Assembly (NCBI GenBank): GCA_019915135.1
Contig: JAHLMK010000013.1
Span: 930,001-994,000 of the forward strand
Source of the DNA: Strobilurus pachycystidiatus
Taxonomy: Eukaryota > Basidiomycota > Agaricomycetes > Agaricales > Physalacriaceae
DNA: 64,000 nt
Direction of reading: 5' to 3'
Below are positions 1 to 12,390 of this stretch, piece by piece. The position numbers and the translations under genes were made by a program. The notes under the pieces were generated by a model that saw only the letters and a list, made by a program, of their open reading frames with translations, had not been told where the DNA came from and searched no databases. Numbering within the stretch: the stretch's first letter is position 1; each line of letters opens with the position of its first letter.

Positions 1-2081
1 TACATGAAGTGTGGCTGCATCAAAAGGCATATCAGCTCGAGGTCGAGAAGCATTCCGAGTTTGGGTAGCGCTACTTACGTTCGTCGGCCTGTAACGGAAG
101 CAGCCAAACTATGTACGGTGGGTCAGTCGATGGATGGATGACTGCTACGCGGCTAGAGGGACGTACGACGGGAAGTTTGCGCTTCTCCTTGTTGGCTAAT
201 GCATCGGTGACACTGCCTGACGCAGTACTTGCGGCGACATATTGAATAAGGAGAAGACTAAGAGACGCGTCAGCGGTGGTAGTTCGGGCGATACCCATGT
301 GGGCTACACGTACAAGAATGCGCTAAGAGTGATAGACTTATTGTTCCGGATCAGTTTTCGTATGTCAGACACGCTTAGCTTGTACAAACCTCGTATGCTG
401 GGGAGGTACGGCGTTGAGTCTATGCCTGGAGAGAATCGTAAGGCAAGGCAGCCTACCAGCTTGGATCAGAGAGAAGTAGGTGTAGCCGTTGTAGTGGTTG
501 AACGTGAGGAAGGATACAGTGCAGAATACGCTGGGCATGTATAGAATTCGTAGACTGGCAGCAGTTAGAGATCGCGCCCAGGATTGTGATATTAGACAGA
601 TTACATTTGACGCTGTTCCGTGGGCACGGAGTAGTTGCTGGATCGTCGAGTGAGCTTGCGTTGTGAGACAGAAAGGCCAGGAGAGAAACAGACCGTAAGT
701 GGAGGTATACACTTCGTCCACTAACGAAGCCGGTCTGGAAATGGAATCAGCTCTATCAAGACAGAAGGACTTGCGATTCCGGGGAGTACGCACGATGAGA
801 CAACACACTCCGGCAATAACCCACTCGACGCGATGAGCATCCCAGGTTATCGTAGTCCACATGTTCCCATGGCTAGTGGTAGAGTCATCTGAGGCAGGGC
901 ATTGGGTCATGTTCAAGCACAGTCAGGCTTAGTTCTGAGCAATGAGAGTCGTCAAAAATCGTGGGTGGTGTCGCGAGACAAGGTCGCGCATGTCTTTTAT
1001 AAAGTAGCGCAAAATTAGCGGCTCAACGCTCAGGCTCTGCCCTGTGGAGCCAGCCACGCCTTCTAGTGCTGCGAGTACAGCGTACACACAGGTATGCAGG
1101 TCTCCGTCGGGTTGCTAATACTTAGGCATCAAAGATCCATAACAGTACGAGAAACGGAAGTGTTTCCAGACCTCTGAACCTGATTAGTGCTATTTATAGT
1201 GCTTCCTCGCGCCAGCAGACGCGACTTGAAACACTTCATTGAACGGAGAAGGGTTTTGAGTGCAGGCCGGCGGTGGGTGACGTGGTCAGTGAGTCAGCCT
1301 TCATAGGCTAATAGAGTGGAACTCCGACGGAGGTGTTGGTACGATGCTGGTGCAGTGAAACTGTTAAAATGAGATGCTCCACTGAATCTCGTCGAGGTAC
1401 TGTAGTAGTGAATACGCCTGTGGCGGGCTTCCCGATGTCCACGGCGGTCTTTCGGGAAGGCTGCAGCGGCGAAAGTCACAATGAACAGATTTAGACGGGA
1501 TCGCCCAGCCAGCCCTAGCGAGCCCTACAGTGAGAAGAGGGTGTTCAGTATCTCCGTCACATTGCACATAGCCCACCCAGACAACCAGACGGACGACGAG
1601 CGTGAGGGGGGCTGCCAGTGCTTGGCCGCGGCGACGTTCACGTTGGAGAGCTCCTCCCTTATAGGTACAGTATTCCTTTCCGAGGGAGCCGCGGTGATAG
1701 ACAGCATGGTAGAGAAAGATGCGGACGAACCTGATCTGGGAGCAGGATAGAGCGGGTCAGGCGCTAAGTAGCCCTAGAGTAGCTCGTGCGCTCTGATTTC
1801 GAAGATCACTTCAAAGCAGGTCTGAAATAACTACCTTGCAGCGGCAAAAGAGCAGTAAAAGAGCTCGCCATGATAATTTGACATCGGTGGGATCAGAGCC
1901 TGATCGGCGCTTGTATCAAGAATGAACATCGATGATGATGATGCTGGTGGACGTCTATGGGCGCCGGAACCCGGGCCGAACGCGTTGGCCCGGCCACGTG
2001 ATCCTACCGCGATCACGGTTCGACTTGGAATTCTCACGAAAGCATCGTCTTCAACGACCACGACGACGACGACGAGCGACG
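1..2081. other. Gene-poor left edge, no supported gene
   Basis: Several overlapping open frames exist, the longest 183 codons at 365-916 on the minus strand, but none shows a recognisable domain, splice-consistent continuation or repeated family. A minus-strand frame at 71-298 starts with a true ATG and runs into a good donor (GTAAGT) near position 78, so it could be the first exon of a gene that lies beyond the left end. That is weak evidence only. The CGA-rich stretch just before 2081 is the 5-prime leader of the kinesin gene. Confidence 0.4.
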
Positions 2082-4748
2082 ATGTCCGTCCCGAGCACCC
2101 CCGCCAGTAGGCTGCGCAGTCGCCTATTCACCCCGAAACGGCCCTTGTCGACATCGTCCTCGACAAGCTCGATACCTTCGTCGTCGTCAAGCGACGCTGG
2201 TGGACGTATGGCCCGGTCCACCACAACCAACAGTCTGCTTGGCTCGACCCACAAACGCTACAAAGCCTCTGTCTCCACCGAGGCTCGCACCACAAAGCTG
2301 GCGACGGTGCCAGGCTCTCCGGCTCGCTCAAAGACGCCCTCCAAGTCCAGGCCAAACACACCGAGCATCGATGAGCACCCCAGCAAAATGGATGTCAGCA
2401 ACGTCGACCCCGAGGAGGCGCTGGTAGACTTTGCAACCGTTGATCCCGCGGATATCTCTGCCGAATTCGACGAAGCTTGGTTGCGGGCAAACCAGCTGAA
2501 TCACGGCAAGCAGGATAAAGTAATGGTTTCCGTTCGGTATACGTTTCCTTCTTTCCACCTGCCAGTCTCTGACCGTTTGCCATAGTGTTCGGCCATCCAA
2601 TAATCCATCTGCATGGGTCACCCCTCCCAACTCTGCCTCCATTTCCCTCGACTCCTCCCACGCCAAAGGAAATTCAGAGGGCGCAAAGTTCGACTTTGAT
2701 GCCGTCCTCAACGGCTCTCCCAACAAACCCATTTACTCTGCCGTCGCCCAGTCTCATGTCTCCGCTGCCATGGAAGGCTACAATGCCGTCATCTTCGCTT
2801 ACGGTCAGACCGCATCGGGCAAGACCTACACACTCTCCGGCGACGACAACGAACCTGGCATCATCCCACGCGCCATGAAGGACGTCTTCCGCTTCATCAA
2901 GCGTACCCACTCACGCGAGTATCTCCTACGATGCTCATATCTCGAAATCTACAACGAAACAATTCATGATCTACTGGCTCCGGTTGGGAGTGCCGCCGTC
3001 GGTCTGCAGGGTGGCGTGGGCGGTGAGATCATTCTTGCGCCACTGAGGGAAGAGGTTGTCACGAGCTTGAAGGGCGTACACGAGGTGCTGAAGCGAGGAG
3101 AAAGTCACAGGCGGACGGCATGCACTGACTGGAACGACCGGAGTAGTCGCAGCCACAGTGTCTTCCGCCTGGTCATTGAAAGTAGGGAGCGCAACACCAC
3201 CACGGATGGACGGACGACACCGGGTGGTTCGGGACGGCAGACTCCAGGTCTTGGTGGTCGACAGACACCTGGTCCTCGTCTGCAGGCTATCGGTGGCCGG
3301 AGTGTTCAGACGTCTGTTCTGGTGAGTGTCCTGTCTTGAACCATGTGCCTTGTCTCACAAATGCATCAGAGTCTCATTGATCTTGCCGGCTCGGAGAAAG
3401 CTACGTCGGACAAGGACCGGACTCGCGAAGGCAAATATATAAACACTAGGTGAGACCTTGGCTATCATATCCAAAATTTGCTAATGATTCTCTAGTTTGT
3501 TGACTCTCGGTAGTGTGATTGGTACTTTGGCAGAGAACGCGGCCAAAGGCAAACAGTAAGAAACTAGACTATATAGGTGGCCCAATTTCTAACCTTCTAT
3601 CAGCGATCATGTACCCTATCGAAACTCAAAGCTTACGCGGATGCTCCAACCTTCGCTTTCTGGAAACGCACGCATCAGTGTCATTTGCACCATCAACCCC
3701 GATGTCAGCGCCATCACCGAGAGTACCAGCACTCTTCTCTTCGCTAAGCGTATCAAGAGCGTCAAGGTTCGTCTGTCCTCCTCTTCCTTGTCATGCTTCT
3801 CACTCCGTCCCCCAGTTGAACGCCCAGAAGAAGGAAGTCATCGACACAGACGCCCTCATTGAACGCTACCGCAAGGAAATCGAGGAACTCAAGTCGCGTC
3901 TTGCTGAGAAGGAGACGGCGCTGGACGAGAACTCCCCGCGCAAATTGGCGCGACGACTCTCGGCCAAGGAGAAGACCGACGAGAACAAGGCCATGAAGGA
4001 TCTCAACAATAGGATCCAGCAACTGACGAAGTTGATCTTGACGAGCTCGACGGTGGATGAGAGCGGGGAGTCGAGACCAGGGAGTCCTGTCAAGGTGGTG
4101 GATTTCGATATGGAGCCGTATCAGGTGGGTGTTGCTTTTCAGGTGTTTGGACAAGCCATTGATGGGCGGGTTTTCGTTCTAGCTTCAGCAAGAACTGTTG
4201 GCTGCGAGGGTCCAGCTGGAGACGCAGGCGATGCAGATCCTATCTCTCGAAGCTGCGATTCCGCCACCTGAGACCTTGGAGGGGACAGAGGCGGAGCTGC
4301 GGAAAATGCTGCAAGAGGAGATCAAGAAGCGGGAAGAAAAGGAGCGCTGGGCGGATGAGCTCGTTCGGGAGTTGGATAAGGAGAAGAAGGTTCGTCGCGT
4401 CCTTCTCAGTCTCCTCCCCATTCTCATCGTGCTCATTGTCGTCACTACTAGATGCGACTCAAATTGGAGGACGAACGCAGGGCACTGGTTTCGTTTGTGA
4501 GCATGGTGGACTCGCTAGGGTTGGGGGCGCCGAGTGGCCTTGTCGATACTTCTTCACCCTCGCCGAAACGTCCTAGTAGGCGGGATGACCCCGCGAAGCT
4601 GCCCAGCCTCCTCGACCAGGTGCCGGAGGAGGATTGGAGTATCTTGGGGGATTTGAGCTTTGAGATGGAGCCCCAGGTGAAGCCGAAATCGGGTTCGATG
4701 GTGACGAAGAGAGAGGTGTTTGGGGCGAAGGAGAACGTCGTGAGCTGA
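2082..4748 (+). CDS. Kinesin motor protein, kinesin-7/CENP-E (Kip2)-like
   Basis: ATP-driven microtubule plus-end motor. A Ser/Pro-rich, basic N-terminal leader of about 140 residues precedes the motor, which opens with VSVRVRP once the first intron (donor GTATAC, acceptor CATAG near 2585) is removed. Visible motor motifs are the P-loop GQTASGKT, switch I (NDRSSRSH), switch II DLAGSE, and the end of the motor at TLLFAKRIKSVK. A coiled coil rich in Glu/Lys/Leu follows from about 3820 to 4450, then a short tail ending at the stop at 4746-4748. An N-terminal extension before an N-terminal motor, with this coiled coil, fits the kinesin-7 group (Kip2/Tea2 in fungi), which acts on cytoplasmic or spindle microtubules. 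Subfamily assignment is from motif style only. The start at 2082 is the first ATG in the motor frame. At least six short introns interrupt the gene. Confidence 0.9.
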
Positions 4749-5006
4749 AGGCGACATCTAAGGTCATGATGATAATGAGGGTAAAGAGGATATGATTTCA
4801 CTAACGGAATGTTTGACTACGTCCTATTTATTTCGCTTTCGCACTGTTATGATTTACTTACGTGCATTTACTTATCTATTCAACATAGTCACTGATTGTT
4901 CTATCCGTGTAACAGTTGCTGAACGAGAGAAATTGGTGCTATATTTTCGACCGGCGGCCGTGTTGAACGTTGAACGGTGTATGCAAGGTCTATATTCTCA
5001 GAGACG

Positions 5007-5381
5007 TCACATTCCATTCCTGCCCGTCATGGTCGTCACAATCCTCATGACACACAGCACTACCCACTTGTACGCCACAAGTATGCCTGTCTCTGACTCT
5101 GGTGGTTTCGGCGGCGTATATCCACCCTCCAGCACCTCGATTTCCACCACATAAGGGAAAGTGTCGTATTGGAAGACGTACATGATGTCTTCCTTCCTCA
5201 AAGACGGAATGTCATCCTTGTGCTCGCGGAGATGGTCATCCCTCATGTCACGAAAGCACCTGCCCTCGGACATCTCCGATTTGAGTATCAACCCGAGGAG
5301 TGCATCGAAGTACGACACGGCCCGGGCGCGGTGGGAGTCATAGCTTAGTCGTGAGTCGCTTCGGAACGGCATCGTGGGCAT
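5007..5381 (-). CDS. Hypothetical protein, possibly part of a larger gene
   Basis: I do not recognise this protein. The frame starts with a real ATG and encodes 124 residues, with a mixed charged composition, no signal peptide and no membrane segment. It lies tail-to-tail with the kinesin gene, leaving about 260 bp between the stops. Immediately upstream, roughly 5345-5485 on the same strand in another frame, there is a second coding-like run that ends in a stop, so the true gene may be spliced across both. No acceptor/donor pair could be fixed with confidence. It could equally be a chance frame. Confidence 0.3.
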   Translation of the reverse strand: MPTMPFRSDSRLSYDSHRARAVSYFDALLGLILKSEMSEGRCFRDMRDDHLREHKDDIPSLRKEDIMYVFQYDTFPYVVEIEVLEGGYTPPKPPESETGILVAYKWVVLCVMRIVTTMTGRNGM

Positions 5382-5932
5382 CAGTCAACCGAGTTGCTGG
5401 TTCGGCTGCACCCTTCGCTGTCGACGCGACAGCCAAATCCCGCGGGACGCCATCGACTTTGAAAGCGGGACCCGAGGCGCCGATGAGCCCCAGAAGACCT
5501 CAACAAGTGACAGGTCGCTTCTCTCGGTGGCTGGGTTACACCGTGAGCGGCTTAGGACAATTTTTTTCATGATGACCTCTAGTATCCCAGTGCGTTACAG
5601 ACTTGAAACTGTCTGAAAACTATCAGGAATGAGCATTGTAGCAAAAGAGATTGGAGGACCATCGGGTACAAGGAATGCAGCCACAATCGGCGGACGCGAC
5701 CACCCGCGTCACGTTCTACATTGGCAGGATCTGGTGACGAGGAACGTTGGACTTTTGTATGGTGGGTCCTCCTTCTCTTCAACCATTTCTGTTCGCGCGC
5801 TCAGTGCTGCTCATTCGAAGTGCTTACGAGACTCCCGTAGTGCTCGTCAGCACAGCGCGACCAGATGGTACACAGCACGGCGAAATGATATGCCCGCGAA
5901 GTCGGTGGTAAGGGCATCACATTACCTATCAG

Positions 5933-5939
5933 TATAAAA
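5933..5939 (+). promoter_or_regulatory. TATA box of secreted cysteine protein gene
   Basis: TATAAAA lies 60 bp upstream of the ATG at 5999, in a spacing normal for a fungal TATA promoter with a short leader. Confidence 0.6.
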
Positions 5940-5998
5940 GCAGGCAACTTCCTCTCCCAATTACCAGCAAAACACGACAACGCCCGTCTCACAACATC

Positions 5999-6399
5999 AT
6001 GTTCAACTTCAAACTTATCCCCTTCGTCGCTCTGGCTCTTGCGAGCGCCAATGCCGCGGTCGTCGAGCGCTCCGCTGAGATTATCCCGGTCCTCACTACC
6101 TGTACTCGGCCGCACCTGGCCGGTCAATGTATCGTCTGGGACTCGTCGCGGATCCCTACCGACTGCAGGGCCCTCACCGGCCAGCTCCGAGCCGTCAGCA
6201 GCGCCCGGGCGGCTCCTGGCATGACTTGCACCCTCTACAGGTACGTCCCTTCTGCCCACGCCATTGCCTTGCTGACATACCTCATTCGCAAAGTGGTACC
6301 ACTTGCAATGGAGACGCTCAGCGTTTTCTCGGGACGATTCAAGATTTGGGACTGGTTGGCTTTGATAAAGTTGCTCAGTCGTGGAGTTGCTTGGCCTAG
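5999..6399 (+). CDS. Small secreted cysteine-containing protein (copy A), crystallin-like
   Basis: Predicted secreted protein of 115 residues. Exons are 5999-6240 and 6294-6399, separated by a 53-nt GTACGT...AAAG intron, and the sum is 116 codons with stop. The N-terminus is a classic signal peptide (residues 1-20, hydrophobic LIPFVALALASANA) with cleavage likely after an Ala. The mature part has six Cys, including TTC, QC, DC, MTCTLY, TTCNG and WSC near the end. The C-terminal half (CTLYSGTTCNG ... WSC) resembles small fungal beta/gamma-crystallin-type folds, but that is an impression, not a family match. It is paralogous to the gene at 38303-38756 (same intron position after the CTLY motif) and to the decayed copy near 16.0-16.3 kb. 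The function is unknown. A role as a secreted effector or wall protein is inference. Confidence 0.8.
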
Positions 6400-7334
6400 T
6401 GCTTTCAAGAACTGTATGATGGCAAGCACATCTCTGCTAATGAGAGAAGAACCAAGGCTGACTGTCTACTAGTCTGAGCGCGAGATCCATATGTATGAAT
6501 GCGTCCTTGTTTGTGCCCGAGGATGTAGAACGCCAAAGATACATACATTAGCTTGAGACTCGTCGTCACTCGTGTACTCAAGTTTGATTTTCTCTCTCAG
6601 AACTCGGAAATACTAGTTCACATTTCGTGATTCTGTTTTTTGATTACTGAGTGAGAACGTCCTCGTGAAACTATGTACTGCTTCTTTCGAGTCCGTGGCA
6701 CGTTAGGCTGCTCCTCCACAAATACGGATGTACGCTCTTGACTCGGCGGCGGTGGCCGCGGTGGTGCGGGTGCCGATGAGGCTCGGTGGCCGCAGTACAG
6801 CGTACGCAACGCGTATGCCCCCGCGCGCAGAGAATCCATCGTAGTCGACAGCAATAGCGGCAGGCAAGCAGGATACGCGTCTGTCGCAGTGGTTCGCCCA
6901 TGCTACATATACGTTGTCCGACGTAGGGATAGATACTAGATGTATGAACTGTCATCTTAGGAGAATAAGTACGCAAAGATAAACGATCAAGGTATGTTCA
7001 TGATCTATACAACACCGACCGTACTAGTCCAGCCCAATGTTCATGTACTACGCCTCTGCAAATTTAGAAGACTGACCGACGGACCAGCGGACACACCAAA
7101 CATCCGGTCAACTGATATCGTCCTACAGACTCTTACTCTACCAGTGACGATAGCCGTGTGGACGCCGAGACTTCAGGGCACTGAAAATCTGACCGAAGAA
7201 GGCGCCACCGGACACCATCTTCATTTGGGCCTCTTTTCTCAGAACCGTTTGTCTGGAAAGCGACTCGTGACAGCTCCGGAAGAAGCATATATAACGGTGA
7301 CGTGGTCCGTTGAGACAGAATCCCATCGTCCTTC
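6400..7334. other. Intergenic region, promoter of homogentisate dioxygenase
   Basis: No gene is seen. A TATATAA at 7288-7294 lies 47 bp before the dioxygenase ATG and is its likely TATA box. Short frames on both strands lack splice support and family resemblance. Confidence 0.5.
7288..7294 (+). promoter_or_regulatory. TATA box of homogentisate dioxygenase gene
   Basis: TATATAA, 47 bp before the ATG at 7335. Confidence 0.5.
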
Positions 7335-9423
7335 ATGGCCCCGTCAACTACTATCTCTGCGCAGCATGCGACGACAAGACTGCCCACCGAGGACGATCCG
7401 TATCAGTACGCATTTGGATTTGGGAATCGATTCGAGTCTGAAGCGCTGTATGTTCTCGTCTCATTGAGGGGAGATACTAATACCATCGATGAATTTCAAG
7501 GTCTGGTGTACTTCCATTTGGGCAAATCCATCCCCAGAGAATCAAGTATGGTCTCTATCATGAAGCGGTACAAGACTTCCACCTGTGCCTCCATCCCGAG
7601 CTAATACATGTTCAAGATGACTGGTTCACCATTCGCCGCTACCCGGTTCGAGAATACAAACGCGTGGGCTGAATTCCGCTCCCATCGTGGCCGTACACTC
7701 ACATCGTCTTCAGCATGTTGTATCGCATTCGACCTTCAGTCGCTCATCAAGGCTTTACCGATATGCCCGAGAATCCCGATGTACATCTGACTGGTTCTGC
7801 CCTTTACGCGCCAACGTTAACGAACTGTCAGATCGAATCTTGCTTCCTGCCTCTCAATCCGAGGGTTAAAGTCAGCCCTACGCAGCTGGCCTGGCTACCA
7901 TTGGACATCCCGAATAAGAACGAAGCGGATGTGGACTTCATCGCTGGACTCAAAACGATCGCAGGAAACGGAGACCCCACCCTCCGTGAAGGACTCGCTA
8001 TTCATATGTATCTTGCCAACACATCGATGGAGAAGAAGGCGTTCGTGAACAACGACGGGGACATGCTTCTGATGCCGCAACAAGGACGGCTCGACATTCA
8101 GACGGAATTTGGAAAGTGAGTCCCGTGTATCTTCGCTGTTGGAGAAAGACATTATCTCTCTTTAGATTGATGGTCAAACCTGGAGAATTTGTGGTCATTC
8201 AACGAGGAATGAAACACAAAGTCTTATTACCTGATGGTCCGTCTCGCGGATGTAAGTGCCACTAGCTCCTCTGTTTACGCTGGAGTGACCTGGGTTTCGA
8301 GACGTCCAAGAGCTCTTCGGTGCTCATTACCAGCTTCCTGAGCTCGGTGCTCTCGGCGGTCATGGACTCGCCAACCCACGTGATTTCGAGGTTCCGCTGG
8401 CTTCTTTCGATATTGACCAGTCTCCTTGGGAAGGTAAGTCCCCATTTCGTCATCAACGGGTTTTCTTTGGGGCTTCAATTTACACAGTCATATACAAGTG
8501 GGCAGAACGTCTCACCGTATCATCAACGTTTTACTTATAATCTCCCAGGATAGGCGGCAAGTTCTTCTCATGTGCCCAGGACCACACACCCTTCGATGTC
8601 GTCGCGTGGCATGGCAAGTGAGTATTCTTCGTGCATGGGCTTCGTCGAGAGCTACACAGCGATATCCCAGCTACGTGCCCTACAAGTACGACATGAGCAA
8701 GTTTATCTTCGTTGGGAGTATCTCTAAGGATCACATCGACCCTTCCTGTTTCTGCATCCTCACCGCCAAATCCAAGAACCCCAGTATACCACTTACCGAC
8801 GTCCTTGTATTCGGTGAACGTTGGGATGTCGCGGATAGGACGTTCCGCCCTCCAGTAAGTGCGTCACTGCCAGTCGAAAGTCACTGACAAAATCGCCGGC
8901 AGTACTATCATCGTAACAGCGCATCTGAGTTCCTGGTCTTGGTCAAGGGCGAATATGGTGGACGATCCGACTCCTTCGTTCCCGGCGCTATGAGCCACGA
9001 GACTGTCTTTTGCCCTCATGGAGGTGCGTCTTGTACTGCTCAAACCGAGCCGATGTCCTGATCCATGCAGTGTCCTACGAGGAACATCAAAAGGCCACTC
9101 AAGCAGAGCTTGAACCTCGGAAAATTCACGCCGGAACCATGAGTACTCAAGCGTACTTCTCATTCCAGATATTCCGCTGATCGTTCCTTCAGTGGTCATG
9201 TTCGAAACTAGCATGATTTTGACACTCACGGACTACGCCCTCCACAGGACCGGGAGAATACATGGTACTTGTTGTCTTCCAGGGCATCCTGCGAGATATT
9301 GACCAGCCGGCGACAGAACACGATCCGACGATGTGGGACGGTCTGACAGCCGAATTCATGAAACACCTCGACGAGGTCAACACCGACCTGGTTGCTTCTG
9401 GACGCGAGAAGATTGATACCTAA
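7335..9423 (+). CDS. hmgA: Homogentisate 1,2-dioxygenase
   Basis: Opens the ring of homogentisate to maleylacetoacetate, the third step of phenylalanine/tyrosine breakdown in the cytosol, using non-haem Fe(II). After splicing, the product follows the family from end to end: YAFGFGNRFESEAL near the start, LYRIRPSV, then LANPRDFEVPLA, VAWHGNYVPYKYD, LTAKS and RTFRPPYYHRN. The Fe ligands of the human enzyme are conserved: His in YYHRN, Glu in the following SEF, and His in CPHG. The His of VAWHGN, the proposed active-site base, is also present. At least seven introns; one donor is inferred as GTGGGC so that the exon joins MLYRIRP in frame. The end (REKIDT stop) extends somewhat past animal homologues. 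A TATA box sits 47 bp upstream. It is convergent with the SNF2-a gene. Loss of this activity usually causes pyomelanin build-up. Confidence 0.93.
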
Positions 9424-9865
9424 AGTTAAGGCCACGATATGCGATTTATCACATCTATGCTTCGACACTGTAACATCACGATGAATCAATCACGAATTGT
9501 ACTTATGCTGGCAAGGCTGCTATATTGTGGTGTATGTCTGAATCTCTAATGAGCTCTACCTTCTCGGCCGGTTTCTGCGTAACGTCGGTACAACGGAAGA
9601 CGAATGAAGTGATACTACTCACCTGGAGTGAGCTCTTTGATTCGGTACTCAGAACACATCGTCAAAGAGAAGCAGTATGGAGCAAGATTTCTATGCCGAG
9701 GCAAGCCAAACTTCATCATCGGTGCTATTGACATGGTCCCAACAGTTCGTGGCAAGGAGCGCTCTACATATAGCTCCGTCAAATCGTCACGATGTACGCC
9801 AGCGACCAACAAATGCTACGTGGCCAAGTCCCAAGTCGGTCGAGATACAACTACTCGAGCGGTGT
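9424..9865. other. Convergent intergenic region
   Basis: Lies between the stops of the dioxygenase (plus) and SNF2-a (minus). No gene is seen; it should hold both transcript ends. Confidence 0.5.
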
Positions 9866-12390
9866 TCATCGCGGCGCAAGCACAGAGTCAGCGAGTCTTC
9901 GCTTTTGCTCCTGTATCTAAACTGAATGTGAATGAAAGAGCAACAGCAAACACGGCACGATGGCTCACCAGCAGGATCCTGTCCTCTATCGTCTTCGGCA
10001 CAGTCAGCTTGTATACAAAGACCTGTTTCTCTTGGCCGATTCGGTGCACTCGGTTGATAGCTTGCTCCTAGCAGTCATGGATGAGGCAATACACGTCCCA
10101 GATTGGCGGTAGAGGACGAACCTCGGTAGCAGGCGCCCACCAGAGGTCAAGTAGAATAACGTGGTTGCATGCCATGAGGTTCAGACCTGTGGGAGACGAT
10201 TGATATCACGCATACTGTGTTGATGATTACGGAGAGATACCTGTACCGCCGGCCTTCAGAGAGATGAGCATGATAGTGACGTTTGATTCCTTGAAGATCC
10301 TCTCAATCGCCGCCGATTTGTCCTTCGCGGTCATTCGACCGTCGTCTGTCCACCCATAAGCGAACGTCGTTGATGGAAGTGAGCAAACACTCACATCTGA
10401 CAATGTCATCAGACTTATACCCATTGCTTAAGAGACACTCTTTTACAATATCCAGAAACGACGTGAACTGCGAGAAGATCAGGGTCTTCTCCGGAGGTTG
10501 GCCGGGTTGAGTTCGAAGCTGGATCGACTCGAGGATTTCGAGCATCTTCTCCATTTTCGAGGATTCATGTATCCGAGGGATGTCCAACCGTGACATATGA
10601 TTCCGAGGCGAACGGCGTCGAACAATGGAACTGTAGAAACAATAGATTACAGAGAGTACGGATTTGAAATGGAGAGTACTAACGTGTTTTTGAGCAAATC
10701 GTCAAGGTCCTGACCTTGAGGGGGGGCGCATTCGCCTCCTTCATCCTCTTCAACGTCCCCCTCCATCTTCTGCCCCTCCGCCACCGCCCGAAGTACGCTA
10801 TCACACACAAGCCTCGGTAACAGGCATGCTTGTATCGAACGAACAAGTAATGCGAGGTTAGATTCAGTTTTCGGGATGTCAACTCCCCAAACTGTAAAAT
10901 TGCTCTGGTGGACGATGCGATCGTAGAACTGACGGTGTTCGTTGCTGAGCGAGCATGTCTTTGGTTTTATGTTTGGCGTTTCGAGTCCCTCTATCCAATT
11001 CACTGCGTCTAGCTTTGTTCGTCGAAGCATAACTCGGCACAGAAAGGTCTGCAACGTTTGTCAATGAGACACGTCAGGCAAAAAGTTGGCGTAGGGAACT
11101 CACACGAAGGGGCACTAGTTCCAACTCAGACGGAAATGCACCATCCGTGGGCATCACAGGAGCGTACATTGCTATCCCCAGGAAGTGGAACAACGCATAA
11201 AGATCGCTAATTTTGTTTATGCTGTACGGTGTAAGAAAGCGGATCTGTAAAAGACATTTGGGGACTCACATAGGCGTGCCGGTGACACACCAGCGGAATG
11301 TGCTTTCCAGTCTTCGACAGAGGTGATAGTTTCTTGTATCGGTGTTTCTGATCACATGTGCTTCATCTATGTCTAATTTAGTCCTTCTTTCGAGAGCCAG
11401 AACACGGATCAGACCGACCTAACACGACGCGGAGCCATTTAACTAGCAGGGCGCCACTCAGGGCACCTCCGGGCCTTCGTTCATACACCCCGTGCTTGGC
11501 CTTGATGTACGCACTGTCGAATTCAACACCGAGCGTGTTGTACGTCGTGATAACGATGTCCTGCTTTGTTAGGAATTCAAGATCTACGAACAAAGATGTC
11601 AATGTGTAACGAAGAAGTGGGATGGGCAGTTTACCTGTTCTTCGCTCGCCGCCGTGGTATTGATGAACTTTCAAGCCAAACGCATTGTTGGGATCCAACT
11701 TCTTGAGGTCGAGAAGCCAATTTTCCATGACGCCTACGCTAGGGCAGACGATCCTGAGGAAAAATGAGGTTCAGCGCCAAGAAGAGATGTGAATGACTAA
11801 CAGAGTCGGACCCCTTTGAAGTCGATTGAGTAAACAGTGGATTATCAGGACCAACATCTCGATGGTCTTGCCAAAACTTGCGGTGGTTCATCAGGATAGG
11901 GCCAGACTAGCAGAGCAGATACTCACCCCATATCATCGGCAAGGATGCCTCCCTTGGAGATCGGGTCTTGCTCCATTTCCGGCATCCTTTCAAGAGCAAG
12001 TGCCTGATGTCGCTTGAGCTTGACGGCGAGCTCGAATTTTGCTATCGGTGCGGTCCATCCTGGTGTGATTTTAGGAGGATGGCGATTAAATCCTGAGTCG
12101 CTCAATGGGTGTTTGGAGGTCGACGAAGATGGATCATCACGATCGGCTGAAAGAGCAGCGGTGAGCATGCGAGGAGAGTCTCAGACGAGGTCCTCACCTC
12201 GTGCAAGACCGTCGTAGCCTGCTCCCCAGATCCAGGAGGAGAACACGTCCCATAGGTCGAACAACCAGCCTAACATATCGACTGGAAGCTGGACGCTAGG
12301 AGATAAGACACAAGGCAACGGCGAGTAGTAGATATACTGACCAGGGTTAATTATACCTAAGCCTCCCTGCAGACACAGTTTCAAAGGCAT
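9866..12390 (-). CDS. SNF2-family ATPase/helicase-like protein (SNF2-a), RING-less Rad5/Rad16 type
   Basis: Nuclear DNA-dependent ATPase of the SWI2/SNF2 superfamily, probably acting in DNA repair or chromatin remodelling. After splicing more than ten introns, the helicase motifs appear in order: Walker A ADDMGFGKT, LDEAH, TGTP, then YDDGRMTAKDK, SLKAGGTGLNL and NRVHRIGQ, ending DRILLEQKRRLADSVL and a stop at 9866-9868. The start is the ATG at 12390; the first exons join as GIINPGH-VQLPVDMLGW. The region between the two helicase lobes carries an acidic linker (VEEDEGGE) but no RING-finger cysteines, unlike true Rad5/Rad16. The product is clearly paralogous to the gene at 33387-36341: similar linker block, similar YDDGRM exon junction. 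An array of four ACGCGT boxes lies just upstream (12468-12527), which suggests G1/S control. The substrate and partners are unknown. Confidence 0.88.

Noticed and set aside
365..916. 183-codon frame on the minus strand
   Set aside because: No family resemblance, and an unrelated frame on the other strand covers part of it; typical for chance frames at this GC content.
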